Counted from the stretch's first letter, positions 1-5,947 are shown. The stretch is 6,647 nt of DNA from Thiohalobacter sp. (GCA_027080445.1 JALWRY010000191.1:1-6647), one strand, 5' to 3'. A program made the numbers and translations. The notes: generated by a model from the sequence alone, not told the origin.

Positions 1-156
1 CCTGCTTGCCGCCGGTAAACGGAACATCGTTACGCATCGCCGGGATCCGGCCAGGGACTGGGAGCGGCCCACCAGACAGGCTGGACCGGCCTGATCGCCA
101 ACCTGGTCATGCGTCGCTATCAACGTGACATCCCCATCCGCGGCACAGGCAAGTAA
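1..156 (+). pseudogene. C-terminal remnant of a GH63-like (MGH1-type) glycoside hydrolase
   Basis: The frame ending at the TAA 154-156 reads GSGQGLGAAHQTGWTGLIAN followed by LVMRRYQRDIPIRG. The GLGAxHQTGWTGLIA block is the typical C-terminal signature of GH63/MGH1-like alpha-glycosidases (glucosidase or mannosylglycerate hydrolase-like proteins), where it closes the (alpha/alpha)6 barrel. The same frame has a stop at 16-18, and the codons before about position 45 no longer resemble the family. The aromatic/HGD segment that normally precedes this block is missing. I infer a small deletion or frameshift that fused out-of-frame upstream sequence to an intact tail. The gene runs in from the left, so the true extent of damage is not visible. 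Its stop lies 3 bases before the next gene, which suggests a former operon of glycoside breakdown with gluconate use. The exact substrate cannot be told. Confidence 0.6.
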
Positions 157-159
157 CGC

Positions 160-1470
160 GTGATCATCGTACTGATGGGGGTCTCCGGCAACGGCAAGAG
201 TACCGTTGGAAAGTTACTCGCCGAGCGGCTCGACTGGCTGTTCCTGGACGCAGACGATTTCCACCCGCCGCGGAACATCGCCAAAATGGCCAGCGGTATC
301 CCGCTGGATGATGACGATCGCCGACCGTGGCTGGATCGGCTTGCCGAAGTCCTGCAGCAGCACAACCAACAGCGTGAATCCCTCGTGCTGGCCTGCTCTG
401 CCCTGAAACAGCGCTATCGCCAACGCCTTGCCCCTGAACCGGCCAACATCCATTTTGTTCATCTGCAGGGCGACTACGCACTGATCCGCGCACGGCTCGA
501 ACAACGCACCGGGCACTTCATGCCGGCGACATTACTGCGCAGCCAGTTTGCCGACCTGGAGCCCTGCCCGGAGGCGCTAACCATCAACATTGACCAACCG
601 CCCGCCGCAATCGTCGAACAGATTGTCACCGGGCTTGGCCTGGACCACACCTTCCACAGCAGCACGCTGGCCGATGGCCTGGCGTTCCCCGAAGCCCCGC
701 GCTGGTATGAGGGTGAACTGTGGTTCACCGATCAGCATGCCAGGCAAGTTATGCGTATGCAAAGCGATGGCGCCTTGACCAAAGTCATCGATACACCGGA
801 CCTGCCCGGTGGCCTGGGCTGGTTGCCGGACGGCAGCACACTGGTTGTCATGATGACCGGGCGGCGGGTGTGCCGCATCAAGGCGGGGAAACTCGAAGAC
901 TATGCCGACCTGTTCGGGCTCGCCGGCTTTCACTGCAACGATATGCTGGTTGATCGTCAGGGACGCGCCTGGGTAGGCAACTTCGGTTACGACCTGCATG
1001 GTGGCGAAGCGATCAAACCTGCCGCGATCATACTGGTTCCACCCGGTGGTTCGCCCCGGGTCGTTGCACAGGACCTGGTGTTTCCAAACGGCATGGCCAT
1101 CACACCTGACGGCAACACCCTGATCGTCGCCGAAACCTTTGCCGCCCGCATTACCGCGTTTGATATCAGCACGAATGGCCAACTGCTGCATCGACGCGTC
1201 TGGGCCGACCTCAAGGGAGCCTACCCTGACGGCCTGTCCCTTGCTGCTGACGGAACCCTGTGGGTGGCTACCCCCAACATCAACCAGGTACTGCACGTAC
1301 GCGAGGGCGGTGAGCTGCTTGGCCGTGTATTCACCCGGGGGACACCCTACGCCTGCACATCTGACAGCCATAACGAATCACAGCTGTATATCACCAGTTC
1401 AGAAACGGATGACCCGGCCGATGCCAGAAACCGCCGCAGTGGCCGTATTGAAGTCGCCTGTATCCGTTAA
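160..1470 (+). CDS. Bifunctional fusion: gluconokinase (GntK-like) + SMP-30/gluconolactonase
   Basis: The 436-residue protein has two complete domains. Residues 1-~162 are a gluconokinase: P-loop GVSGNGKST (7-15), DADDFHPPRNIAKMASGIPL (30-49) with DDDDRRPWL after it, LACSALKQRYR (77-87), and GHFMP...LLRSQFADLE (118-134), all hallmarks of GntK, which phosphorylates gluconate with ATP to 6-phosphogluconate. Residues ~165-436 are an SMP-30/LRE beta-propeller that hydrolyses sugar lactones. Its expected divalent-metal and substrate positions are E178 (FPEAPRW), N260 (HCNDM), N310 (FPNGM) and D357 (YPDGL), with spacing close to that of characterised SMP-30 proteins. Together the domains would run consecutive steps: gluconolactone to gluconate to 6-phosphogluconate, feeding the pentose-phosphate or Entner-Doudoroff route. 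No signal peptide is seen, so it is cytoplasmic. The GTG start at 160 keeps the strand before the P-loop; the alternative ATG at 175 would begin at Met6. The ribosome-binding site is weak (AGG 147-149), so coupling to the upstream stop is likely. Each family is clear; joint activity is inferred. Confidence 0.93.
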   Translation: MIIVLMGVSGNGKSTVGKLLAERLDWLFLDADDFHPPRNIAKMASGIPLDDDDRRPWLDRLAEVLQQHNQQRESLVLACSALKQRYRQRLAPEPANIHFVHLQGDYALIRARLEQRTGHFMPATLLRSQFADLEPCPEALTINIDQPPAAIVEQIVTGLGLDHTFHSSTLADGLAFPEAPRWYEGELWFTDQHARQVMRMQSDGALTKVIDTPDLPGGLGWLPDGSTLVVMMTGRRVCRIKAGKLEDYADLFGLAGFHCNDMLVDRQGRAWVGNFGYDLHGGEAIKPAAIILVPPGGSPRVVAQDLVFPNGMAITPDGNTLIVAETFAARITAFDISTNGQLLHRRVWADLKGAYPDGLSLAADGTLWVATPNINQVLHVREGGELLGRVFTRGTPYACTSDSHNESQLYITSSETDDPADARNRRSGRIEVACIR

Positions 1471-1541
1471 ATACACCAATGGCCAATGGCCATATGACAC
1501 CAATCAGCGACATGGCTGTTTGTCCAGACCTCTATGCCGTT

Positions 1542-1556
1542 TGTGACAAGGTCACA
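1542..1556. promoter_or_regulatory. Perfect inverted repeat TGTGAC-AAG-GTCACA upstream of the lipoprotein gene
   Basis: Six-base arms TGTGAC and GTCACA are separated by three bases, about 100 bp before the ATG at 1653. This fits a dimeric repressor or activator site. It resembles a CRP half-site pair (TGTGA/TCACA), but the gap is 5 instead of 6 bases, so CRP binding is doubtful. It also does not fit the 11-bp direct-repeat pattern of a Pho box. The regulator is unknown. Confidence 0.35.
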
Positions 1557-1597
1557 GTCAACCTCACCCGCACACCCTAGTCTGCCTATCCCATGAC

Positions 1598-1623
1598 GGG
1601 ACCGGTACTGAATACCGGGTTCC
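1598..1623 (+). promoter_or_regulatory. Stem-loop in the untranslated leader of the lipoprotein gene
   Basis: CCGGTA (1602-1607) pairs with TACCGG (1613-1618) across a 5-base loop, CTGAA. After a one-base bulge (G1619) the stem can extend with GGGA (1598-1601) against TTCC (1620-1623), including one G-U pair. It ends 30 bases before the ATG and has no U tract, so it is not a terminator. It could be an mRNA-stability or translation-control element, or chance. Confidence 0.25.
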
Positions 1624-1652
1624 GAAATCCATAAAACGGAAAAGGGATCCCT

Positions 1653-2360
1653 ATGAAAAACCACCAACCCGAGAAAATCCGGAAACTTCTGCTTATCACC
1701 CTCTTTGCCACAGGCCTGTCAGCCTGTGGCGGCGGTTCGGGTGGTTCGACCGGGAATACTACAAGCATCAACCCGGGCGCCAGTGGCGGCGGCACCTCGC
1801 TGTCTTCCAACGGATCGGGTAACAAACCGGCCCCGACGACACCCCCGGCACCTGTCTCGCCACCAGCCTCCAGTGGCATACACACCATCACTTTCATGCA
1901 TTACAACGATTTGCACGCCCACCTCAATCCGCACCCGGACCGTGTTTCCGACGGCCACGGTGGCAGTAAAATCGAAATACGCGGCGGTGTGGCGCGCGCG
2001 GCCACATTGATTCAGCGCATTCGCCAGGAAAACCCGGACAGTGTGCTGATGAATATCGGCGATACCTACCACGGTGGCGCAGAAGCCTGGTTCACGCTGG
2101 GCAATGCCATTGTGCCGCCGGTCAATGCGCTGGGTATCGATGTCGGCGTACCCGGCAACTGGGACTTCGGCTACAGTGCAACCGTTTTCCGCTTGCGTTA
2201 TACCGACGCGCCATTTGCCGACATCATGGCGGTAGCCGATCGACTCAGGCCAAAGTTCAACAAGATCATGCGGCCGAATTTCCCCAACCTCGCGGCCAAT
2301 ATGACCTACAAATCAAACGGCGAACTGGTATCGCCGGCTACCCTGATGAAAGACGTCTGA
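1653..2360 (+). pseudogene. Truncated lipoprotein of the 5'-nucleotidase/metallophosphatase family (UshA-like), N-terminal part
   Basis: The reading of 235 residues begins with a lipoprotein signal (KIRKLLLITLFATGLSAC, lipobox LSAC with Cys25) and a Gly/Ser/Thr/Pro-rich tether (26-~74), so it would sit anchored outside the inner membrane. From ~77 the metallophosphatase motifs follow: NDLHAHL (85-91, metal Asp/His), IGDTYHGG (135-142) and PGNWDFG (168-174), the last replacing the usual GNHE/D. FPNLAAN (210-216) is also typical of the family. Such enzymes, which hydrolyse extracellular nucleotides, usually have 500-650 residues. Here the frame ends shortly after PATLMKDV, just where the second half of the catalytic domain should begin, and the substrate-binding C-terminal domain is absent. 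The remaining metal-binding His motifs are therefore missing and activity is unlikely. A Shine-Dalgarno-like AAGGGA (1642-1647) supports the start. The Trp in place of His in GNWDF is either a subfamily feature or a sign of decay. Confidence 0.75.
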
Positions 2361-2512
2361 CCGCGGAACCCTGGACAGTACTGGACCTGTTCATCGAGGC
2401 CATGACCACAGGCGTGACCTTTGACTCCACGCGCAAGGACATCGTCGACCTCAACAGTACGCCCGTGTGGCCGCAGACGGAATATATCCAGCCGATTGAC
2501 GGTGCGATGTAA
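2351..2512 (+). pseudogene. Probable C-terminal remnant of the same 5'-nucleotidase-like gene
   Basis: In a different frame from the lipoprotein reading and overlapping its end, codons from about 2357 give LTAEPWTVLDLFIEAMTTG, then VTFDSTRKDIVDLNSTPVWP and a short tail to TAA 2510-2512. It has no plausible start or ribosome-binding site. The composition is coding-like, and it stops just before a strong terminator, as the true end of the upstream gene should. I infer that about 300 codons were deleted near 2355-2360, joining the two ends out of frame. The family assignment rests mainly on position and is weaker than for the N-terminal part. Confidence 0.45.
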
Positions 2513-2548
2513 GCCACTTGTCCAGGGTTTTACAGATCTGAACGCTCC

Positions 2549-2573
2549 AGCCCCCGTTTACGGGGGCTTTTTT
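2549..2573 (+). terminator. Rho-independent terminator after the nucleotidase-like gene
   Basis: The 8-bp perfect stem AGCCCCCG (2549-2556) / CGGGGGCT (2561-2568) has a TTTA loop and is followed at once by a run of T to 2573. It lies 36 bases after the TAA at 2510-2512 and is oriented to stop plus-strand transcription from the lipoprotein gene. It remains intact although the gene in front of it is broken. Confidence 0.9.
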
Positions 2574-2597
2574 GTGCAAGGATGAAGGGAACACCCG

Positions 2598-2780
2598 CTA
2601 GACCACCAGCACGGACATCAGGTCATCGACAGACAGCGCATCACTGCGTGCCATAATGACAAAATCGGAATCAGAGCGGGCATCTACGGCGGCACGAATC
2701 CGGTCCACCTTGTCCGACAGTGAAACGAGCCTCTTGTGCGGCCGGTGTCCACAGCGTTTTTACGCTACCTGGTCGTCGGC
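2598..2780 (-). pseudogene. Internal fragment of a 2-methylisocitrate lyase (PrpB-like, isocitrate lyase/PEP mutase family)
   Basis: Read on the minus strand, the frame gives ADDQVA, a TAA stop (2760-2762), then KRCGHRPHKRLVSLSDKV, DRIRAAVDARSDSDFVIMAR, SDALSVDDL and a stop at 2598-2600. In PrpB the continuous motif is xEDQVxxKRCGHRP with the catalytic-loop KRCGH, followed by RIxAAVDARxDxDFVIMARTDAL. The match is close enough to be confident. PrpB cleaves 2-methylisocitrate to succinate and pyruvate in propionate breakdown and is normally about 290-300 residues. Only ~60 residues remain, both ends are missing, a nonsense codon stands just before KRCGH, and the similarity stops after DALSVDDL. 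No start or ribosome-binding site is present. It is a gene fossil. Its closest sense neighbour is arsJ, whose stop lies about 80 bp upstream on the same strand. Confidence 0.8.
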
Positions 2781-2860
2781 CATTCGCGGCTGGCGGCGTG
2801 CAGCCGGATAGCCTACTCGGGCATGAATCGCTGGCCCGGCTCAAATGATAGAAAAATCCG

Positions 2861-4066
2861 TCATCCCCTGCCTGTTTGCGGCAGGTACAGGGAAATCAGG
2901 CCCGCTGCCAATACAAATATTGCTGACCACCATAGGCAACCGGTTAAACCCTGCGTTTGATAGATCCATCCTGAAAGCACTGTACCGGCAAGACGGCCAC
3001 CCGCATTCGCCATGTAATAAAAGCCGACATTCATGGCAACCTTGTCGTGTTCCGACCAGGCGACGATCAAATAGGAATGAACAGCAGAGTTGAGGGCGAA
3101 CAGGATACCAAAGGCAATCAAGCCGGTTACCAGCACAACTTGAGGCTGAAAACCGGAATGCAGGGCCATAGCGATGGCTGCCGGAATGATGGCGAGTATG
3201 AAAGCCAGGTTTTTAACGGAACCTGCACCGGGGCCCTTCCCATGATGACTTTGGCGGAGAAGTTTCGGCGCACTGGCCTGCACGATGCCATAACCTATCA
3301 CCCACAGGGCCAGAAAACCGCCGACTTCCATAAAACTCCACTGGAAGACCGAGTAAAGATAAACGGGCAAGGCCACAACAAACCAGACATCGCGGGACCC
3401 AAACAGAAAGAACCGCGCTGCTGACAACCAGTTTATGGCAGCCGTATTGGAAAACAGCTGTTTGAATTCTGGCCTGGAAGCCGACTTTCCCAGACCGGCA
3501 GGCAAGAGAGCTATAGAGACAATCAACACCATAAACAGTCCTGCCGACAGAATGAACAGCGCACCCCTGAAGTCATACCACTGTAATAACAAGGCACCGA
3601 TAAAAAACCCCAGGCCTTTAAGTGCATTCTTTGAGCCGGTAAGCACAGCAATCCATTTGAACAGTAATGTTTCACTATTCTGATCCGGCACCAGCATTTT
3701 CACACTGGCCTTGGCGGACATTTTGTTGAGATCCTTTGCTATACCGGAAAGCGCCTGCGCCAGCATCACATAGGCAACCGACAACCAGGCGTCAGGAACC
3801 ATTAACATGGCCAGGGCCACAACCTGCAGCCCCATGCCGATATGCATGGTGAGGTTCAGACCAACATGGGAAGCTATCCAGCCACCGACCAGATTAGTCA
3901 CAATGCCAAAGAACTCGTAAAACAGGAACAACATGGCGACTTCAAATGGAGAATATCCCAGCAGGTGGAAATACAGCACCACCAGCATACGTATCGCACC
4001 GTCTGTCACGGTAAAGGCCCAGTATCCTCCGGTGATCACCAGGTAGTTGCGAAGTGTTTTATCCAT
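2861..4066 (-). CDS. arsJ: Organoarsenical efflux MFS permease ArsJ
   Basis: The 401-residue polytopic membrane protein has about 12 hydrophobic segments split by a cytoplasmic loop near residues 212-226 (KSASRPEFKQLF), the usual MFS 6+6 layout. The N-terminus LRNYLVITGGYWAFTVTDG, then GAIRMLVVLYFHLLGYSPFE and FYEFFGIVTNLVGGW, is characteristic of ArsJ, and the length fits that family. ArsJ exports 1-arseno-3-phosphoglycerate, the unstable product made when GAPDH uses arsenate, so the pair confers arsenate resistance. Its ATG directly follows the TAA of the GAPDH gene with no intervening base and no clear ribosome-binding site, so translation is probably coupled. It ends at TGA 2861-2863. A hairpin CCTGCC/GGCAGG overlaps the last codons, but the T run begins about 10 bases later, so a terminator there is uncertain. 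Assignment is strong because both the sequence and the GAPDH neighbour agree. Confidence 0.95.
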   Translation of the reverse strand: MDKTLRNYLVITGGYWAFTVTDGAIRMLVVLYFHLLGYSPFEVAMLFLFYEFFGIVTNLVGGWIASHVGLNLTMHIGMGLQVVALAMLMVPDAWLSVAYVMLAQALSGIAKDLNKMSAKASVKMLVPDQNSETLLFKWIAVLTGSKNALKGLGFFIGALLLQWYDFRGALFILSAGLFMVLIVSIALLPAGLGKSASRPEFKQLFSNTAAINWLSAARFFLFGSRDVWFVVALPVYLYSVFQWSFMEVGGFLALWVIGYGIVQASAPKLLRQSHHGKGPGAGSVKNLAFILAIIPAAIAMALHSGFQPQVVLVTGLIAFGILFALNSAVHSYLIVAWSEHDKVAMNVGFYYMANAGGRLAGTVLSGWIYQTQGLTGCLWWSAIFVLAAGLISLYLPQTGRG

Positions 4067-5074
4067 TTACAGGTCTTTTGCGATAAAGGCGGCCAGTTCC
4101 ATCATGCGATTGACATAGCCCCATTCATTGTCATACCAGGCCAGCACCTTCACCTGCGCGTTATCAATCACCATGGTTGATGGCGCATCGACGATGGAAG
4201 AACGGGGATCATCTTTATAATCAACTGAAACCAGGGGCCGCGTTTCATACCCCAGTATGCCCTGCAATTCATTGGCAGCAGCCTGTTCAAACAAGGCATT
4301 AATTTCTTCAACCGACGTGTTTCGTTGCGCCTCAAAAACAAAATCGGTTAACGAGGCATTGAGTAAAGGCACTCTCACGGCCAACCCGTTCAGATGCCCT
4401 TCAAGTTCGGGAAATATCTTCGTGATGGCTTTTGCCGAACCGGTTGAAGTCGGAATTAACGATTCACCACAGGCGCGTGCGCGCCGCAGGTCCTTGTGAC
4501 CTTTATCGATAATGGTCTGTGTATTCGTGATGTCATGAATGGTCGTCATGCAACCATGACGAATACCGATACCTTCATGCATGACCTTGACAACGGGCGC
4601 CAGACAATTGGTCGTACAGGACGCTGCAGTAACAATATGATGTTTCCCGGCATCATATTCATGATGATTGACTCCGTAGACAATATTGATCGCAGGCTCG
4701 GACACCGGTGCAGAAACCAGCACTTTTTTAACACCCCGGTCGAAATAGCACTGCAGTGCCGATTCGCTCTTGAATTTTCCGGTGCACTCAATGACCAGCT
4801 CTATACCCATCCCTGCCCAGTCGACATCAGCAGGCTTCGCCTGGCTCGAATAAGCCACGCATTTCCTATCAACCAGGATGGCCTCTTTTTCAGGTACTAA
4901 AGTACGACCCCAACGGCCATGTACGGAATCGAATTCCAGTAAATGCGCCATTGCCACACTATCGCCGGCAATTTCATTCACCTGCACAATTTCGTAAGCC
5001 GGGTTATCCCAACCGGCACGAAAACCCAGTCGTCCCATACGACCCAGACCATTGATGCCGATGCGTACTGGCAT
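4067..5074 (-). CDS. ArsJ-associated glyceraldehyde-3-phosphate dehydrogenase
   Basis: The 335-residue enzyme oxidises glyceraldehyde 3-phosphate with NAD. With arsenate in place of phosphate it yields 1-arseno-3-phosphoglycerate for export by ArsJ. Visible are the Rossmann motif GINGLGRMGR (6-15), the active-site stretch ASCTTNCLAP with nucleophile Cys153, the catalytic His180 in HDITNTQT, PTSTGSAKAI and the C-terminal WYDNEWGYVNRM. Length matches ordinary GAPDH. I start it at ATG 5074, which has AAGGAG (5089-5084) nine bases upstream. A TTG three codons earlier (5083) touches that Shine-Dalgarno sequence and cannot be the main start. It is the first gene of a two-gene operon, with its stop abutting the arsJ start. 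The sequence resembles the dedicated ars-linked type, not a housekeeping copy, but the distinction rests mostly on the neighbouring arsJ. Regulation is suggested by the operator-like repeats at the promoter about 100 bp upstream. Confidence 0.94.
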   Translation of the reverse strand: MPVRIGINGLGRMGRLGFRAGWDNPAYEIVQVNEIAGDSVAMAHLLEFDSVHGRWGRTLVPEKEAILVDRKCVAYSSQAKPADVDWAGMGIELVIECTGKFKSESALQCYFDRGVKKVLVSAPVSEPAINIVYGVNHHEYDAGKHHIVTAASCTTNCLAPVVKVMHEGIGIRHGCMTTIHDITNTQTIIDKGHKDLRRARACGESLIPTSTGSAKAITKIFPELEGHLNGLAVRVPLLNASLTDFVFEAQRNTSVEEINALFEQAAANELQGILGYETRPLVSVDYKDDPRSSIVDAPSTMVIDNAQVKVLAWYDNEWGYVNRMMELAAFIAKDL

Positions 5075-5174
5075 GAGAGTCAACTCCTTAATGTGTATTG
5101 TTGGAAACGGTTTCTATTACCGGGATATTTTTTGACCGGCCAGCATGTGTTGGCATCGATACTCATCAGCGCGG

Positions 5175-5203
5175 AATATATTGTTGAACATATATATTGT
5201 CAA
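5175..5203 (-). promoter_or_regulatory. Sigma70 promoter of the gapdh-arsJ operon
   Basis: On the minus strand a perfect -35 TTGACA (5203-5198) is followed after exactly 17 bases by -10 TATATT (5180-5175). Transcription should begin near 5168, giving a leader of about 95 bases before the GAPDH ATG. The promoter is strong by consensus, which implies that a repressor keeps it off without arsenic. Confidence 0.82.
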
Positions 5204-5213
5204 CCATATATAT
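5175..5213 (-). promoter_or_regulatory. Candidate ArsR-type operator: 16-bp tandem repeats and dyad over the promoter
   Basis: Minus strand: ATATATATGGTTGACA (5213-5198) is followed directly by ATATATATGTTCAACA (5197-5182) and a partial third unit ATATATT (5181-5175). The repeat unit therefore supplies both promoter boxes. In addition, GTTGA and TCAAC at 5204-5183 flank an alternating AT core, making a dyad with 18 of 22 symmetrical positions centred in the -35/-10 spacer. A dimeric repressor bound there would block RNA polymerase. ArsR/SmtB repressors are the expected regulators of ars genes, but no arsR is in this window, so the identity is inferred. Confidence 0.55.
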
Positions 5214-5399
5214 CAGCAGTCAAAGGCCCTTTTTGGGTTGTAAGGGAAAACCAGGGCCAACCGTACCCCAATCGCCCACATGTAACTGCAAACAAGATAT
5301 GCGCGGAAAACTCCCGCAAAATTCCTGCATGCACTGGTGTTGCTGAAACAAAAGGCGATGGCGGTGGACGTTGTAACCGCATGATATAGAAGTGAAAAA

Positions 5400-5445
5400 T
5401 GGCGCGCCCGGAAGGATGGAACCTCCGACCGCCTGGTTCGCAGCC
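5400..5445 (-). other. Truncated 3' end of tRNA-Arg(ACG), probable attachment-site scar
   Basis: On the minus strand the segment reads as a tRNA 3' half: anticodon loop CTGCGAA with the 3' anticodon stem CCAGG, variable loop, T stem GGAGG/CCTTC, acceptor strand CGGGCGC, discriminator G and CCA (5402-5400). It matches the usual bacterial tRNA-Arg(ACG) tail. Differences are A34 to G (anticodon now GCG) and a T loop of six bases, TTCCAT, in place of TTCGAAT, which destroys a universally conserved loop. The D arm, the 5' acceptor strand and most of the 5' anticodon stem are absent, so it cannot be a working tRNA. Such displaced 3' ends are left at the far end of elements integrated into tRNA genes. 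By that rule the element lies to the right and the old chromosome to the left. No integrase or matching intact tRNA is visible here. Confidence 0.75.
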
Positions 5446-5607
5446 CGTTTAGGTGGGTTATAATTATTTATTAATCAGTTATTTGGGTGCTTTCCCAGCC
5501 TATACCGCAGTTGAGTTATCAATCACTTACGGTTCACTGTGCCTTCAAGTTAGCACAAATCCAGCACTGTCCCTGTCACACGATTCTGGTTGTTCCTTTC
5601 AGAATTT

Positions 5608-5651
5608 GTATATATGATCGATATACGATAATGTGTACCGATTATATATAC
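5608..5651 (+). promoter_or_regulatory. Promoter and 44-bp dyad operator of the toxin-antitoxin module
   Basis: Outer arms GTATATAT (5608-5615) and ATATATAC (5644-5651) are perfect complements. Inner arms ATCGATATAC (5617-5626) and GTGTACCGAT (5633-5642) match at 8 of 10. Both pairs share one centre at 5629.5. The -10-like GATAAT (5627-5632) lies exactly at the centre; TTGTAT (5606-5611) is the best -35, spaced 15 bases from it or 17 bases from TAATGT. A second GTATAT/ATATAC pair sits at 5608-5626. Ribbon-helix-helix antitoxins bind such short repeats, so autorepression by the downstream antitoxin is the likely function. Confidence 0.65.
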
Positions 5652-5668
5652 AACAGGAGACTATCTCG

Positions 5669-5947
5669 ATGGCTCAAACCCAAAACCGTGCAGCGCCGAT
5701 TAATATCCGCGCCCGCACCACACAGCGTAACCTGATCGACAAAGCCGCTGCGATGCTCAACAAGAATCGCTCGGACTTCATGCTGGAGGCCGCCTGCCGT
5801 GAGGCCGAAAATGTCCTGCTCGACCAGCGGCTCTTTTTGGCGGACGACAAGGCCTGGCAGGCATTCGAGTCACTCATCAACGCGCCGGTCAAAGACAACC
5901 CCGCGCTGCGCCAACTGTTACATGACAAGGCGCCATGGGAAAAATAA
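5669..5947 (+). CDS. DUF1778 (TacA-like) ribbon-helix-helix antitoxin
   Basis: The 92-residue protein starts MAQTQNRAAPINIRARTTQR. Residues ~11-16 form the DNA-binding beta strand of a ribbon-helix-helix fold, and the two helices follow (about 18-31 and 35-49: NLIDKAAAMLNKN, SDFMLEAACREAE). The C-terminal half (50-92), with NPALRQLLHDKAPW, is the typical toxin-wrapping tail of DUF1778 antitoxins. It should dimerise, repress its own promoter and neutralise the acetyltransferase toxin encoded just downstream. I chose ATG 5669 because AGGAG (5655-5659) lies nine bases upstream and the family normally begins shortly before the beta strand; an ATG at 5633 lies within the operator dyad. Its end overlaps the toxin start by 13 bases, a standard toxin-antitoxin arrangement that couples the two translations. 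Confidence 0.93.
   Translation: MAQTQNRAAPINIRARTTQRNLIDKAAAMLNKNRSDFMLEAACREAENVLLDQRLFLADDKAWQAFESLINAPVKDNPALRQLLHDKAPWEK

Noticed and set aside
577..1371. A long minus-strand open frame of 264 codons opposite the lactonase domain.
   Set aside because: It is the mirror of a strongly coding, GC-rich plus-strand gene, has no recognisable motifs, and the plus strand carries clear SMP-30 motifs throughout.
1480..1492. TGGCC-AAT-GGCCA inverted repeat just after the fusion gene as a terminator.
   Set aside because: The stem is five base pairs with a three-base loop and no T run follows.
5081..5083. TTG as an earlier start of the GAPDH gene, adding three residues.
   Set aside because: The AAGGAG sequence directly touches this TTG, whereas it is nine bases from the ATG at 5074, and GAPDH proteins begin close to the Rossmann motif.
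5104..5114. GAAAC-G-GTTTC palindrome in the gapdh leader as a LacI-family operator.
   Set aside because: It is short with an odd-length centre, lies downstream of the transcription start, and no LacI-type gene is nearby.
5084..5167. Short minus-strand leader readings before gapdh, for example one starting MSIDANTCWPVKKYPG and ending just before the gapdh ATG.
   Set aside because: There is no ribosome-binding site in front of either possible start and no recognisable leader-peptide feature.
5225..5258. GGCCCT...AGGGCC inverted repeat as a terminator for a lost upstream gene.
   Set aside because: The loop is long and interrupted, and there is no adequate T run on either strand.
4943..5389. 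Plus-strand open frame of 148 codons across the gapdh start and the arsenic promoter.
   Set aside because: It runs antisense to gapdh and through the promoter repeats, and shows no known domain or ribosome-binding site.
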